A stretch of 64,000 nt of DNA, taken from Ornithodoros turicata (Eukaryota > Arthropoda > Arachnida > Ixodida > Argasidae). Shown one piece after another: positions 43,332 to 56,203 of the stretch (within the stretch, counting starts at the first letter, position 1; every line of letters begins with the position of its first letter). Under the pieces are notes generated by a model that was not told where the DNA came from, searched no databases, and worked only from the letters and a program-made list of their open reading frames with translations. The translations under genes were made by a program, and so were the position numbers. Location: the NCBI RefSeq assembly GCF_037126465.1, contig NC_088202.1, positions 88,640,160-88,704,159 of the forward strand. Direction: 5' to 3'.

Positions 43332-43669
43332 ATCTGCAAGAAAAGAAATATTTATCTTAAGGTACCATATCGGAAATGGCACCCTATGTGCTAATGTAAT
43401 CAAAACAATTGCAATACCATCAGATCCTGTTGTGTTGGTACTGTCAAAACGTCCGGTACGACTTAGAACTGTCTGCAATTGCCCAACATGTCTGGATGCC
43501 CTTTATCGTTTAACGCTTTTTGTAGGATGCCTTACAAACGTTCTACGACACTTCCGTTTAAATGGGAACGAGAACGTGTTCGTTCCCGTCCATTCTCTCA
43601 CGTGATGTCTCACCGGTAATGGGGTATTGTTCTGCTCCCCAGCAGTGAGCACCCCATGTCACCATTATA
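43332..43669. other. 5' flank/intron of esterase gene 2
   Basis: It should contain part of the 5' UTR intron implied by the acceptor before the ATG. The upstream exon was not identified. Confidence 0.4.
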
Positions 43670-44473
43670 CAGGGTGTTTTGTTTATCCATTACATATTTT
43701 TTAATGAAAAAGTCGTGAGAGCAGCATATATGTCGTGTTTGCAGTTGAGTTCTACGGCCAGGTGGACATCCTCTGGAAGAAAGTATGAAACTACAAGATA
43801 ATAATTAATTACCTAACATTAATTATATACTTAATTTGGGGATTTCGTGCAAAAGCGAGATAGTAGAAGGAGAGACTATCCTAGTTGAAATAAGCCATTC
43901 CACGTTTAAAAAATCCTGAAACACGCACGGGCGTTAAGATGTCCATCCTGAATCTTGATATGAAAATGAGCACCGAAACCGCGGCGACCGGGAACGCAAG
44001 GAGTACACAGCGGTCACTTAACGTCAGAGGGCCACGTGATTTGGAGCGATGGAGGTGATTGGAGTAGGTGCCGGTCTGAGGGCCCAGATAAACCGTTTTC
44101 CGGATTTAAACGGCTTTCCTACCTCCGTCGGCGAAAGTGATGCGTTCCTGAGGCGCGCTTTTTCAGTTTCAGCTCATTTGCATATCAAAATTCGGGGATG
44201 GATATCTTAACGCACGTAAGTGTTTCAAGATTTTTTAAACGTGCAATGGGTTTCAACTGGGATAGTCTTTCATTCTGCTATCCCCTCCCCTTGCCCGAAA
44301 TCCCCTAATTAAAGAGTTAATCAATGAATTTGGGGTAATTATTCATCTTGCAGCTGTACACGTTCTTCGGGAGGACGTCCGCCTTGCCGTATGACTCAAC
44401 TTCAAAATCGATATCATGCTGCTCTCATGGCTTTTAAAAAAAAGTCTGTAAAGGATAAAAAACAAACACCCTG
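43670..44473. mobile_element. 804-bp long-inverted-repeat DNA element
   Basis: Left and right halves are long inverted repeats of over 300 bases, starting CAGGGTGTTTTGTTTATCC on the left and ending CACCCTG on the right. TA flanks both sides (43668-43669, 44474-44475). Conserved inner blocks include GAGAGCAGCAT, the GGACGTCC/GGACATCC segment and GATAGTCT. No transposase is encoded. CAGGGTGTTT-type ends are widespread in arthropod inverted-repeat elements. Confidence 0.85.
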
Positions 44474-44475
44474 TA

Positions 44476-45905
44476 ATTTGCTGTTGTTCGTACCCATCAG
44501 ACGTTTACCGGATGAAAATAAAGGGTATACCAGGGAAAAACACTGCGAGCCTTTGCTGGGAACTACCCATATCGGGTAAATGTACTAGTCATTACGCATT
44601 CTGATCACGCTGCAAAAATACAAGTTGTGGTCGAGCACACATCAAGTTCTGCATACTGATAGCCACCTCTCTGAAGTTTAAAGGTACCGTAAAGCAGCAG
44701 GCACACTGGTTATCTTGCCGGCGTTGTTTAGCGACTTGTTGCTCGTAAACCCAGCACAACAAGTTCTATATGCGACAAGAAACGCTAAATATGTTTAATT
44801 TGCTAGTAAAATGCCGTAAAATAGGGCGCCTCAATAGCTAGTATTAAGGCACCCAACCGTAAAACGGCTCCGGGCGACGTCTGATGGGAAATAATCCAAA
44901 ATTTGTCAAGCAACAGCCATCTATTATTCCCGACTGCCTGCTGCTCACGGTGACTATGTAGCGAACACGTGGCCCCCTTCTTTTGTTTTAGAGACAGTGT
45001 TATGCGCATGCAATGTAGTTTTACAGCCGCGCTTGGCGAGCAATGCGCATTTGGTGGCGACTTCGACACAGTGTTGCCCGTAATTTTCAACTTTAATTTT
45101 CCGAAAAACTATGAGCGCATTTGGGACGAAAATTGTCACTCAGGGCGCAGGCTATAGATGAATTTTCTGAAATCGCAGCTCTACTGCTTTACAGTAGAGG
45201 AACGTGAGGCACAATGAGGCGGGGAGAGAGAGTTACATTGCAGATATCTGCCGCATCCAGGAGCCTTAGAAAAGCGAAACTGTAACTGTGTCCGTCAAAC
45301 AGTGCGATATCGTCATCAGTTCACGCAAATCGGAAAGCGATCGGTAGGCAAATCGTATTGGCGGACGTATTTCGACGAGGAAAAAATATGTCGATGACAT
45401 TTCTTTGTGGTATACAACAATAGTGACTTGAATCATACGCGTTATGACTGTAATAGATCGAAGTGGAATGCTGATACGCGCATCTCAATAGCTGTGTGAT
45501 GAGGCACGGTGTTACGGGAGCACATCCGCCACAGTGAAGCAATGTACTCCAGGATGGTGAATACAGGGTGGTGGACTTCTACATAAAGTCGGGTTTCTGA
45601 CAGGAGAGAATGCCGCGGGGGAATAAGAAGTTAGTTTTCTGAGGCAGAGCAAGAAAAGACCGAATTCGTTTGTCGACGCCGACGTTCCTGATATGGCACT
45701 GCTAAATGGGAGCGATATTGTTGACGTGTTGCCTACCCCACGGTACGCTCCCGCCAGCAGACGCCTCGAGCCCTGCTACACGTTCGAAGTTGACTTGGCA
45801 TCAGTTAATTGGTTGTATGCTCTTGGTATCATACTCCCCCACTGGTTGTAACAATCTGCCCGAGCCTGAGGCACACAGCTACAAGTATGCTTATATTTAT
45901 ATATA
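44476..45905. other. Intergenic, nothing recognised
   Basis: Short open frames only, without domains or visible repeat borders. Confidence 0.4.
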
Positions 45906-46115
45906 AGAACAACAAACAACAACAAATAAGTAATGATGATGTAGTGGGATATTTATCGCCGCTGAGGCAGCACCCTATCCCATTGCTTGAGGAGGAGAAG
46001 GTGGTGAGTGATGATGAAGATGAATGTTCAGAGTTCACGCAGGAGTCCTGTTGCTGCTAAGAAAGAGGTGAAGGGATGAAGGCATGAAGAGATGGGGGCT
46101 TGAAGAGCTCGTAGC
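45906..46115. repeat. Dispersed repeat, copy also at 60978-61155
   Basis: Starting with an (AAC)n run and AAATAAGTRATGATGATGTA, and running through CGCCGCTGAGGC, ACCCTATCCCATTGCTTGA and GCTTGAAGAGCTCGTAGCT, this matches 60978-61155 over its whole length with small indels. The (AAC)n edge looks like the complement of a (GTT)n retroposon tail, so the element probably reads on the minus strand. No pol III boxes were seen. Confidence 0.7.
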
Positions 46116-49100
46116 TGATGCGTATATAAGAAGCACTCTATATATTTTCGCAATTTGTAGGAGTATCCATTCAAAAATAACGTTTATTTTGTATGACCAA
46201 TATCAAACAAGATTTGTTCTAGCCAGTGCAGTTAAAAATGCAAAGCTTTCTTTCCTGTACAAAAGTAAAAAAGTCGGCAAATTTTTTCGTCTCACTGTGC
46301 TTCACGTTACCCTACTTTAAAAACAACTTTGTTGCGGCCGTTATCGTCGTATAGAAAAAAAAAAAGAATAAAGAAACAAAGGAAACAATCTATAAACCAG
46401 AAATACTTTGTCCCATGCATTTGAATGGCCTATCTCACAATTCCGTCATTTTTTCTAATGTCTGCTTCACGTTCACCTCACCGCACACTGATGACACAAC
46501 ACACAGACGGAACTGACGGAACTCAGAGGCGGAACTGAACATTGCATTCACGTCCTCGTATGCTGCGAACTGTCTGCTACAAACTTTGCGTCGCGTCCGC
46601 TGTGTTTATTCCTGTCGCCTCCATTGTTATTGCATGACGTATGCAGAGCCCTCTGTGTGCGGTGATATGAAACTGAAGCAGACGCAGGAAAGGATGGCGG
46701 CTTTTGAGTGTGACAGGCCATACAAACGGAGGGGTAACATTTTGTTGGATTTTTAGTTCTGTTTCTACACGACAATAACGTTTTGAAAGAAAGAAAGAAC
46801 AGAGGAATGATTGCTAAATTCATATTGAGCAGCAAATTCATATGCTCGTCATATTGAGCAGTTCCGAGAACTTGACTTGGGAAAGGAGAAATTCTCTAGG
46901 ACAGCATTTCCTGAATTTCACAAGGCTGGCTCACGGCACACGTTGGTGTCTTTGGGACCGGTAATAATGCACTGTCTACTTTGCGACATGAGAAACTAGA
47001 GGCAAGTCGATACATTTGGTTCTATTATAGTCGTGACTGTGCTAAAACAATTTTGAGGAAACCTGGGGGCGCGCGGTTTGAAGTTCTGCAAGTGAACCTG
47101 ACGGTGCTAAACGGTTTCCTTGTCGGTGATAGTAAAGAAGTGGTAGGATTTTATATAACGTAACATACCATTGGTGATAAGGGCAAGAATTGTTAGGGCT
47201 TCCACAATTCACGTTTCCTGCGAAAATCGACGCCGCGCAGCGGTGAAACACCGAACTAGCCGGTCCAGGTTAACACGGCCGACCCGGCGTTCACTTGCGG
47301 AGAAGTTGCTGCTTTTCGCATGGGTCGCTGAGCTGCACCTGTATTTCGCTGTTCAAATCATGGATGAAGGAAACAGTGCAGACAACGACCAGCAAACTAA
47401 ACCAAACGACTTTTCTTCTGTGCCACAATGCGACTCTCCGCGCCGAATGGACAACAGTTTGTCTTTCCGCGTTTTCTTCTTTCCACACATGGAATGCCGC
47501 CTACTTCGACGCATCGTCGGAAGAGATGGATTGAGCAACTCAAAATCGGCACACCTGCTACATCAGCAATGCTTGTGTGTGTGTGGCAGAACTCCTGGAG
47601 CTGTACTGCCTACATACCCGAGGAACTTTTTTATTTCTCAAGCACACTCAAGATCTGTGCAGCTCCCGTCAGGAAGGGAAGCAAAACCTTGTCTAGGCAA
47701 AACAGAACCTTTCAAACTTGAGTAGCCATTATGTGTAAGAAAGCGCAAGGGATAGCGCGAAAACGTATACCAAGTCAGTTTAGTAACTGTGCATTTGAAT
47801 CAGCGCGTCAAAGCACTTGGGAAAGAATGCAGAATAAATACGACGTTTCGTTAAGGTTTCCCGAAAACATGCGCACCGGTGACACACGGGTGTCGCCACA
47901 TTACCCTGTAAATTCTAGAGTACATTCGTACACGCGCTACACACTTAGCAGTTGGTACCTGTAAGAGAGCAGCAGCACAGCTGCCGTGTGCTTGCATGTC
48001 TCTGACAGCGCAGGGCACTCCGTGCTTGCTATTTCGGCCGCGCAACAGTTAAACGTGAAATTCACCTTCACGAAGTGTGATTGATCAAACACGCCGGAAC
48101 TTCGCAAATAATACGCGACAACTATAGCCTTCTCTTTGGACAACTCGGTTACGCCTGCCAGAAGTATATGACAAGCATTTAATACTTGTTCGCCTTCAAC
48201 GCATCGAGAATGAACATTACAGTTCAGAAATCTCAAAATCGAAACCAGTCGACAACCTGGAGCGACAACCATTAGGCCGTATCCCAAGACACAGTGCAAT
48301 GCAGACCGCGTTAACGAAGGTGCTCTCGCCCTAACACACACGGCTTCACAGGAACGTTTTTCTCGGCCGTGTTTTTAACAGAGCCAAAACGGACCCTTTG
48401 GAACCTACGGAGCTCGATTGCATTTATGGTTCCACTTTTGAAGCTGACGGACGGCGAATGCGGCCTAAAAAAAAATCAGTATCACTTTTACCCGCCTCCA
48501 TCCGCGTACGCGGATTGGAGACCTGAGCGGCTATGCGAAATGCTGCATCCGACTGGAAGGCTTGGTTCGAACTATGTTTCAAACCACTCATGTATTTTCA
48601 TGGTGCGCAATCCTCCACCGCGCTATTACGCTGCAACCGGCTCAGGTCAGGCTTCTGACCATGCTGCGTATTTCTCAACATACTGTCACTGGTTCCTTGG
48701 ACTTGCCTCCTCTGCCAGCAATTTCCTTCGGTATAGGTCGAACGTTCCAGGGGATCCTCGTTAACGTGCCCTTCGGCTCCTACGTTGCATTTGAGGGTCG
48801 ATTACTGCAATGACAAGTGTTCGAGATGTGGTCATGGCGGCAGACCACAGGAACGAGAGAGTGTCGGAAATTGTGTGTCAATAGGCCAATGCACCGGCGC
48901 CACCAACAGTTGTTCAACCTTCACTCGATGTCGCAACTCACGTTTTGCTCGACAGGAAGGAAGGAAGGTTGACACTGATGACTGAGTTGCAGACGAGGAT
49001 CAGGCGCGGATGCTTAATGACAAGTGACGTGTCTTCCTTACGAAACGCTGCTAGTCGGATTGAAAAAATGCGGGCGAGTTTTGTGATCTTTAAAGATGAG

Positions 49101-50187
49101 CTCATTTGTGAGCACAGCCTTTCCGCTCAAACAGATCTACAGGATGGTATCCTATTAGTAGAGAAAGAGGGGACGACGACCACAATCGCTAGGCTGTGCC
49201 CTATACCGCTCTGACGTTGTGACCTATACCCCTCTCCGATGCTTCACGCAAAGCCCCGCTCTAAGTGCTATAGAATGCTGGGAGGTACCTCTTGATTAGA
49301 TTTACGGTTTCTGGATTGCGGCATTATTTTGACGGGAATTCCCGGCTGATGTTTATCAATTTCGTATCGAAATTATAATTGATTTGGCAGTAATATTCAG
49401 ACTAAAAAATAACGACCCGAATTCGGGAGGATATACTATATGACGGCAAAAATGATACGAGTTGGCTTTCCTAGGCAAACAGAAAGCACAATTAAACTAA
49501 ATTTTATCATGAGAAAAAAAAGTCAAATCACAAACGCGTAGGTATAATGATGCTATCATCCGATGTGGCAGCACGGTCCTTCCGGTTCACGACAGGCGCT
49601 TTAGAGAATGCGCGCTCTTCATTCGCACGTGACACTGGTATGACAAAGATGCTTAGGTAAGGCAGATGTATAGGTGAAGGTGTCTTACAACACATTTTGA
49701 CAACTTGATGCTCATGCCTACGCTCGAACATGGAAAACTCGAAACCGGGTGGGGATAACGGTATTCTCTGGGCATGCACGCTCTGGAAACTGCAGCACCA
49801 TTATCACTGTCACCAAGACGGTACCGTTATTTTAATCGTTGGTATTTTTGTTGTACATCGTGGCGAGTAATTTGGGTGTGAACCCTGGTTTATAAACGTC
49901 CTTGATGATGAACAAGTATATCAGGATATCGGCATAAGAGGGTCGTGGACAACATAACCTTTAGTACAGATTAGGGCCGTCGGTATAATACAGACCCCAT
50001 GCGGCATGTACGGGTGACTCCTTACTCTCCCTCTTCTTTTTGCGTCCTTGCGTATTTGCCCTTGTAGCACGCAATGTCGTAGTGAAAGTTAACTGTAACC
50101 TATAAGATCAAGAGATGAACTGAAACATTTGGGTGCTTCACGTTCTCTTGCCAAATGTAAGAGAGGGAATAATACTATCGGTATGCA
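46116..50187. other. Long stretch without recognised genes
   Basis: Several open frames of 100-180 codons occur (for example around 47171-47725, 47937-48341 and 48369-48764), but none shows a domain and they overlap in different frames over the same DNA, as expected by chance in less AT-rich sequence. No repeat borders were found. Confidence 0.4.
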
Positions 50188-50270
50188 GTGGTGAAGCCAG
50201 AAAAAAGTATTTCGGGAAGGGCTCTCGCTAGGGACTTTACATGGGGGAGGAGAATTTCACCTCGTTTCCC
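50188..50270 (+). repeat. Transposon end fragment, copy of the 34266 family
   Basis: CAGTGGTGAAGCCAG, TATTTCGGG and ACTTTACATGGGGGAGGAG align with 34266-34345. It lacks the long G-run of that copy. Confidence 0.5.
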
Positions 50271-51129
50271 TCTCCCAAATGCACATCGAAGGTACGATTT
50301 AGTGGGCGGTTTCATTTTTTAGATTGCATTCAATGTGGATGAATGCAGCTCTCAACGAGGGAGACCCAGATCATTTACATTAGCTTGCATTTGGCCAGGT
50401 GTCTCTAAGACGAGGCTATTTGTTCACACTTTGTAAGTGTAGTACACACAAGCACAAGACTTTGGGGTGTCTCCTAAAGCCGTGTACTCAGAACATTAAA
50501 TTAAAACTGATGTAACTTCGAAAATGATAGACCAGTGTCCTTCACCCACTTCTTTTCGGAAGTTATTGTAGCTGGGAACTGCGCTTACTCATCTGACTAA
50601 TCATCAGTATGGCACAATAACTTTTGGTCGCCGTCCAACGAAAACGCGCGTGGGTGTAACCGCTCAGGCCCTTCGTTTATGCTTCTTTTTAAAGTTAAGC
50701 AACAGCTCGTAAACCTACACGATGTAGGTGTTCTTGAAACGAAACGGTCTTGCGTGCTCATTTCGCTAGCAATTTAGCTGTTAGTGCAAAGCACGTGCTT
50801 TTTGACGGAAAAGTGATGCTCATTTCACACCAAAGGCAGAGCCTATTCCGAAAAAGCACAAAAATAGTGCACAGATGCCAGCGTTGGTATGCATTGACTA
50901 AGTGTCACATAATTGGTCATAAGTGGGAAAAGCCGGGCTTCGGCATATTGAGATATTTGTAGTCTCTCATGGGCGCCTTATAAGGCCTTCTAAATTATCA
51001 GTTGAATTGGCGTAAAAAAAAATCGATACTCTCAGATGCCCGACTACAATATGCGATGAAATAATCGAGGATACATATACGGTTCCTCACTGACGGATGA
51101 TTGCAACCAATAACAAATCACCAGAAAAA
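50271..51129. other. Intergenic, nothing recognised
   Basis: No gene or bounded repeat is seen. Confidence 0.35.
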
Positions 51130-51417
51130 GTTGTTATCCGACGATGCCGAGAACATGTTCAAGTGACGCACGATGGTCTTGCTTGGAACAGTAAAATTTT
51201 TGAGAACGAGACAGATGCCAGAGCTTCCAGTGGCATCACCTTCTCTTGGAGAATCCGAAACTATTGCAGGTTCTTTCGAAAATTGGCGGAAGTGCGTGAT
51301 GTTCGCCGACGGTATTTACGTATGCTGTACGTACTGCGTCTTTGAGCGAGGTTGCTTTACAATACAAATAAAGAAAACAAAAGTTTGTATTGCATTTTTA
51401 GTGGCACTTTAACGAAT
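51130..51417 (+). repeat. Dispersed repeat, copy of the 19311 family
   Basis: Homologous with 19480-19690: shared GAGAATCCGAAACTA, GCGGAAGTGCGTGATGTTC and a final TAGTGGCACTTTAA after AATAAAG. The protein-level match is poor, so it is treated as a non-coding interspersed repeat. Confidence 0.55.
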
Positions 51418-52639
51418 GATGTGGCGCTTCAACCGGCGTATTCATTATGCAGCCCTTTAGTAGATTAGTACAAAGGCGATTGGAAATGAAGCCCTTTCTT
51501 GCATTTTTTGTGTGTATTGACCTGAATGCCCACGCTTTGTCCGGCTACAGGGAAGAAGACGAGGAAAAGCGGGCGACAGAATCGCTGGTGTGCTTGCCTT
51601 CTCGATCCTCTTGGTCTTTGCAACTCGGCAAGCTGTACCAACGGAATGGTAGACACGAGAAGGGGACGAAGAAGACAACACGTTACGGGTTACCATTCCA
51701 TTCCCATTTCGTTACCGTTACCATTCCACACGGGCTACCATTCCGCTGCCCTACCAGCTCGCCTGCGCCCTGGCCCTTCTACCTCTAAGCTGTACCAAGA
51801 CTTTCACAGTTTTGTAGTTCGCCCTCACAAGGTCTACCGAGACGGATACCCGTGGAGACCCAATAAGGGATGTACCGCGGCGAACGTGTTGTACGTATGA
51901 CCATACTGTTTTTTACCGGAAAGCTAAAGTTTTCCCTGTGAAATTCCATTTATTCTCAGAATCGGTAATAAAATATAAAGTAATACAACGGAGAGTTTTG
52001 GCAGATCGGAAGAAGTTGCTGTTAACTAAGGCAACCGCGCAATTTCCTGGAAGTGACTGACGTCGTCACCTTACTCAACAACTTCCTTTCTCTTCTCGTC
52101 TTTCACAAGTGCCAAGCTCTCTATTAATATCTCTCACTTTTGTGCGTGTAGAGCATTGGAAATTCAGAGTGGTCAGATCAGATATTCTTACTTGGACACT
52201 CCAGAAGGTTACTGTTTACGTAAAGACATATGAATTTCTATTTTGCCCTCATCGTAACGGTATAATCTTTTTGGCCTCAGTTGAGTACAAAACGGAGCCA
52301 CTATCATGAATTTAATATACCACGACAAGGTTACGTGCTGTGGGATTAGGAGTTAAGAACTGTACCCTCTCTGCTGGTGTATATCTCTTTTTGGCACAGA
52401 CAGCTGTCAGTATAAATACATGTGTTGGCACTTTACCTCCTGTCATTGTCGTCAGGTTACATAACATACATATTTTTTTGTCACCCGTGGTCGAGCATAC
52501 AGGACTGAATCGAAGGTTTCAGAGATTTGAGAAAGCAAATATTATGGAGAAAAGTGGAGTTAGTAACATTAAATTTTATTTCGGCGACCATGCTGTGGTA
52601 TTTTGATTGCATGCCCACCAGCAATACGTATTATTTTGT
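51418..52639. other. Intergenic, nothing recognised
   Basis: Short tandem-like CCATTCC motifs lie at 51690-51750. No gene is recognised. Confidence 0.35.
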
Positions 52640-52700
52640 TGCATTGTTGACTCTATGAGATGAGCCACAGGATTGTGTACTCACCCTACGTCTCCTACCC
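52640..52700 (-). mobile_element. 3'-end fragment of the Tx1-like LINE family
   Basis: On the minus strand, GTGAGTACACAATCCTGTGG and CTCATCTCATAGAGTCAACA match the 3' UTR of the full-length LINE (about 26918-26962) almost base for base. The match ends on both sides after about 60-70 bases. It is a short, older or 5'-truncated copy. Confidence 0.7.
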
Positions 52701-53939
52701 GTTTAGTTCTATTTAATAATATTTCATAATAATAAGTAAGTAATACAGATAGAATGCCCAAAAGACACATTGTCTATGCAGATGAAATGGACAACACATT
52801 TTATGGTGTGGGACAATGCAGCAGCAAAACACGGACAAAAGGGTTAACACAAGAAACAGAACAGGACGGCTGCAAACTCTCACATGGTTCTACCGGCACT
52901 AGAACAGGTAAATATGTACATACATACATAGGCCATGCATACATATATACGTTTGACACGTGGTTGACGTTTTGTCGTTGTTACGGTCATTCCTGATAAG
53001 GTGACGTGTTGTTCCCCAATGTGCATTCTTGTGTGGTGTAACTCAAATTTATGTACTTGTTCTAGTGCCACTAGAACCATTGTGTTTTCGGAACAGTTAT
53101 CGTGGACACCTTCCGATCTACTAAAACTCGCAATTTTTGCACTTCAGTGCCCCTTTAAAGGAACGCAAACTGCGTACAGTGCGCAAACAATACAGAAAGA
53201 TGAAGAGCTCACGCGCATGAGTGTTCGTTTAATTTGCTTTCGACCCGTAAGCGGATACAGAACAATGAATTTTCGCAAATCGAGGAGCCAGGCCTTCAAC
53301 TGCACTCAGATGTCTTCTCAGTGACGTGTTGAAAAACAAGAAGAAAAAAACAAAACAAAACGATAAATTAATACGGAAATGTGATAAGCACAATATGGAG
53401 AATGATCCCAACAACAGCTAGACTAGAAATTCTTGAAAACGGCATTAAAAACATAATAAGGTTACCACAATCAACGACAAAGTTCTCTTCAACATTAAAG
53501 TCGAATGCAAGGAAGTTGGTGAAGATTCGAATGAGGTAACACTTTCTCGTGGTTGAGGGAAGACATAATACAAAACACGAAATAGACCGGATAAAACTCG
53601 TGAGTTCCTTGTTTTGTTTTATGTCTTCCCTCAAGCTGAAAGAAATGTTACCTTATTCGAAAATTTTCTTGTCGCACCCGTATTCGATGCTTGCATGCGA
53701 CTATAACTAAAGGTAAGCTATGTGATTGAATGTGGAGGATAGCCAAGACCGTCTGACTTGCAACTCTTGAACAGATTATTATCTATAGCACATCGTGACC
53801 CGCAGTAGCTTGGGCATATTTCTTCGTACAGACATTGTAAACTTACATTTGAACGCATGGATAATAATACATAACCACTTGACAATGATGTATGAGTATG
53901 ACATATCAATCTCAGTTGAAATATGGCAGTCGTCAAAAA
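52701..53939. other. Intergenic with a repeat end near 53140
   Basis: GCACTTCAGTGCCCCTTTAAA at about 53138-53158 resembles the repeat end at 20206-20224. A short ACAT run is at about 52917-52930. No gene is seen. Confidence 0.4.
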
Positions 53940-54030
53940 AGCCAGACAGCGGCGGAATTTGAACTCCGCATCTCAATCTCGCCTTCCTTGTAAATAAGCA
54001 TTCTGAGCTGAGAACGGAAATACGAATTCG
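53940..54030 (-). repeat. Possible tRNA-derived fragment
   Basis: On the minus strand GAGTTCAAATTCCG is B-box-like and TCAGCTCAGAATG lies where an A-box would be, about 60 bases earlier. The cloverleaf does not close, so this is more likely a SINE head or decayed tRNA than a working tRNA gene. Confidence 0.3.
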
Positions 54031-54049
54031 AGACGCAAAATAGTGCACT

Positions 54050-54225
54050 TACCCGGTGCTTGTATCCGACCCTTCTCTGCAGCGCAAGCCAAGTAGGAGA
54101 AAGTACTGCTGCTCGATGTTTTTCGGAGGGTCACCACCGATGATCACCGCGCCTGCTTCCGAGTACTCATTCCTCCTTCCCCCTTTCACGAACTGTGTTC
54201 TTATCAGGGACGCACATCTAGGTTA
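54050..54225 (-). other. Possible orphan exon
   Basis: A minus-strand frame of about 55 codons containing EAGAVIIGGDPPKNIEQQYF runs into a CCGG|GTAAGT consensus splice donor at about 54052. No similarity is recognised and no partner exon was found. It could also be part of a repeat next to the tRNA-like fragment. Confidence 0.22.
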
Positions 54226-55289
54226 CCCTTCAGGTGACATCTGAGGGGGATAGCGTCAGCAGTAATTATAACCGGCAGTGTGAACGTTAACAGTTGTAAT
54301 CGCGTTTAACCTACATCGATAATATTTGATTTCAACTGCGATCAGCAACACCCCTCGCCATCAAACGCTTTTCATTCACGCCAGCTTTCATGACATCGTT
54401 GTAGGGAAATGCAAGTAGAAATGAAAATCAGAATGGGTCCGAAGAGGAGAAAAACACCGACTCACTATCACGTGATGGGAGAAAATTTGAATACTGTTAC
54501 GCCACGTATTAGAACAACAACAACAACAATATATGCTGACGATGAGATGGGGTGTGCGGTACCCTACCGCATTGCACGTGGAAATTATATGAAGATGATG
54601 AGGGAAGGACGAAAACACGAGAACGCACTAAAGCGGTTGAAAGCAACCTAGTGGACGACAGGAAGTCCACGAACAGGTGAAGAATCCGACGATGAAGCAT
54701 ATGATCTCCATAGGGGCAAATGAGTGCTCAATAGAAATTAACAATCGTTATAACCTGAGGTATGGGTCGTGTAATTTGACCCGACACGTAAGTAGTAAAG
54801 TGCCCATTTTGTAATGTTTCTTTGCGTGCTCCAATGATTTCATAGCTGGTTGGTTAGTTTGACTGTAGAAAAAAAGAAAAAGAAAAGAATTCATCATGAG
54901 GCGAATGCGGCTGCTCATATACGTATATACAAAAAAGCACACACTATCCATTCGTTTCATTCTCATCTCATTCACATAATCACCCATATGTAATGGGGTA
55001 GGGTACCACAATTCTTGCAGTGAAACACCTCATGTCATCTTTTTAATGTATCTGGAGGATGGATATATAGAGAAAAGAACAATGGAGACCTAGATCGCGC
55101 CGGTGCGACCTGCTGCTCCATGACGCTTGGTGTGCGTTAGCGCTGAACCAACTTAGCACTGAGTGTCGAGCAGTGATCTCGTCTTAAAAGATGGCTTCAG
55201 CCCATATATTACCTTCTCTTTCTTTCTTTTTTTCTTGAATAGTAACCCGACCTCTGTATGGCCGACCTTTCCTTTTTTCTTTAATAAAT
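54226..55289. other. Intergenic, nothing recognised
   Basis: Short open frames only; a (CAA)n run is at about 54514-54528. Confidence 0.35.
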
Positions 55290-56203
55290 CTCACATCACA
55301 CTTATAGAACATTGGTTCGATCAGTATTAGAGTATGCTTCAGTAGTCTGATTTCCTGAGACGGCTTCAACCATACAGAAGCTTGAGCAAATTCAGAGGAG
55401 GACCATTCGCTTCGTATTTAACAAATACTCTTGTGGAATGTCTGTCTCGGGGCTTCTGCATGAGTCTGGCCTTCCCACTCTTGCAGTCAGGAATAGCCTT
55501 TTTTTTATTGCGTGTTAGCGCCGCGAAGCAACTGTGGCTATGAGCGGCGTACAGACGTGGACAGACGGAGATAGGACAGCAGGAAGGAGTGGGGGACAGG
55601 GGGATTAGTATGTGTCCTGGGCCGACTTCAGGGGGAACTGTGCCGACATTCGTCCGGAAAGTCTTCGGAAAACCCCGGGGAAAACCTCAGACAGCACAGC
55701 CGGCGGTAGGATTCGGATCCACCACCTCCCAGTCTACAGCACGACCTTGGTCATCACCAACGGGAATAGCTTTTGTCGCCTAAAGTTATTCTGGTCTATT
55801 CTTCGCAACCAAACATGTATCCGGCGGGATGATTACATCACATTTGCTCAGCGCAAAGCGCGTTTTCAGCACCCTAAGTATATAGAACAGATTAGATTTC
55901 GAACACACTGTTTTACGCACTCTTTTTTTCCTCTTTGTATCCGTGATTGGAATTCTCTGCCAACAGCGGTCATAGCATGTGACACTTTGTCTTCATCTAA
56001 TGCAGCCTTTTTTGATTACTTGAAAGGTCAAGATGTGTGACTGGTTTCGCTTTTTGTGCTTTCTTCTCCTTTAACATTCTTTTCCATTTCCATTGCAATT
56101 GCACTAATATTGAACATGTGCATTTGCGTATTTGTGTATTTGCCACTCCTTCTATGGCAATCGCCAGAAGTATTATAAATAAATAAATAAATAAAATAAA
56201 AAT
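55290..56203 (+). pseudogene. CR1/Jockey-like LINE ORF2 C-terminal fragment with SINE insertion
   Basis: Before the SINE the frame reads TLVRSVLEYASVV, then a stop where Trp is expected, then IQKLEQIQRRTIRFVFNKYS and LPTLAVRNS. After the SINE it resumes in frame with RLKLFWSILRNQTC, IRFRTHCFTHSFFPLCIRDW and NSLPTAVI...SS..FF, the WNxLP-type C-terminus, ending at 56038-56040. A 3' UTR and an (ATAA)n tail run to about 56203. The 5' end is truncated. Confidence 0.8.
55505..55762 (-). mobile_element. tRNA-derived SINE, second family
   Basis: Reverse orientation: the head on the right has a degraded B box (GGATCCGAATCCTACC on the minus strand). The body shares GGTTTTCC, GTCGGCACAGT and GTCGGCCCAGGACACA (minus strand) with 60120-60390. 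A duplication GGAATAGC (about 55492-55499 and 55763-55770) flanks it. It splits the LINE fragment. Confidence 0.78.

Noticed and set aside
43332..43478. N-terminal extension of 49 codons on esterase gene 2
   Set aside because: Same reason: an acceptor lies two bases before the ATG at 43331 and the signal peptide begins there.
47171..47725. 184-aa plus-strand open frame
   Set aside because: Other frames over the same DNA are also open, no domain is visible, and no upstream promoter or splice pattern supports it.
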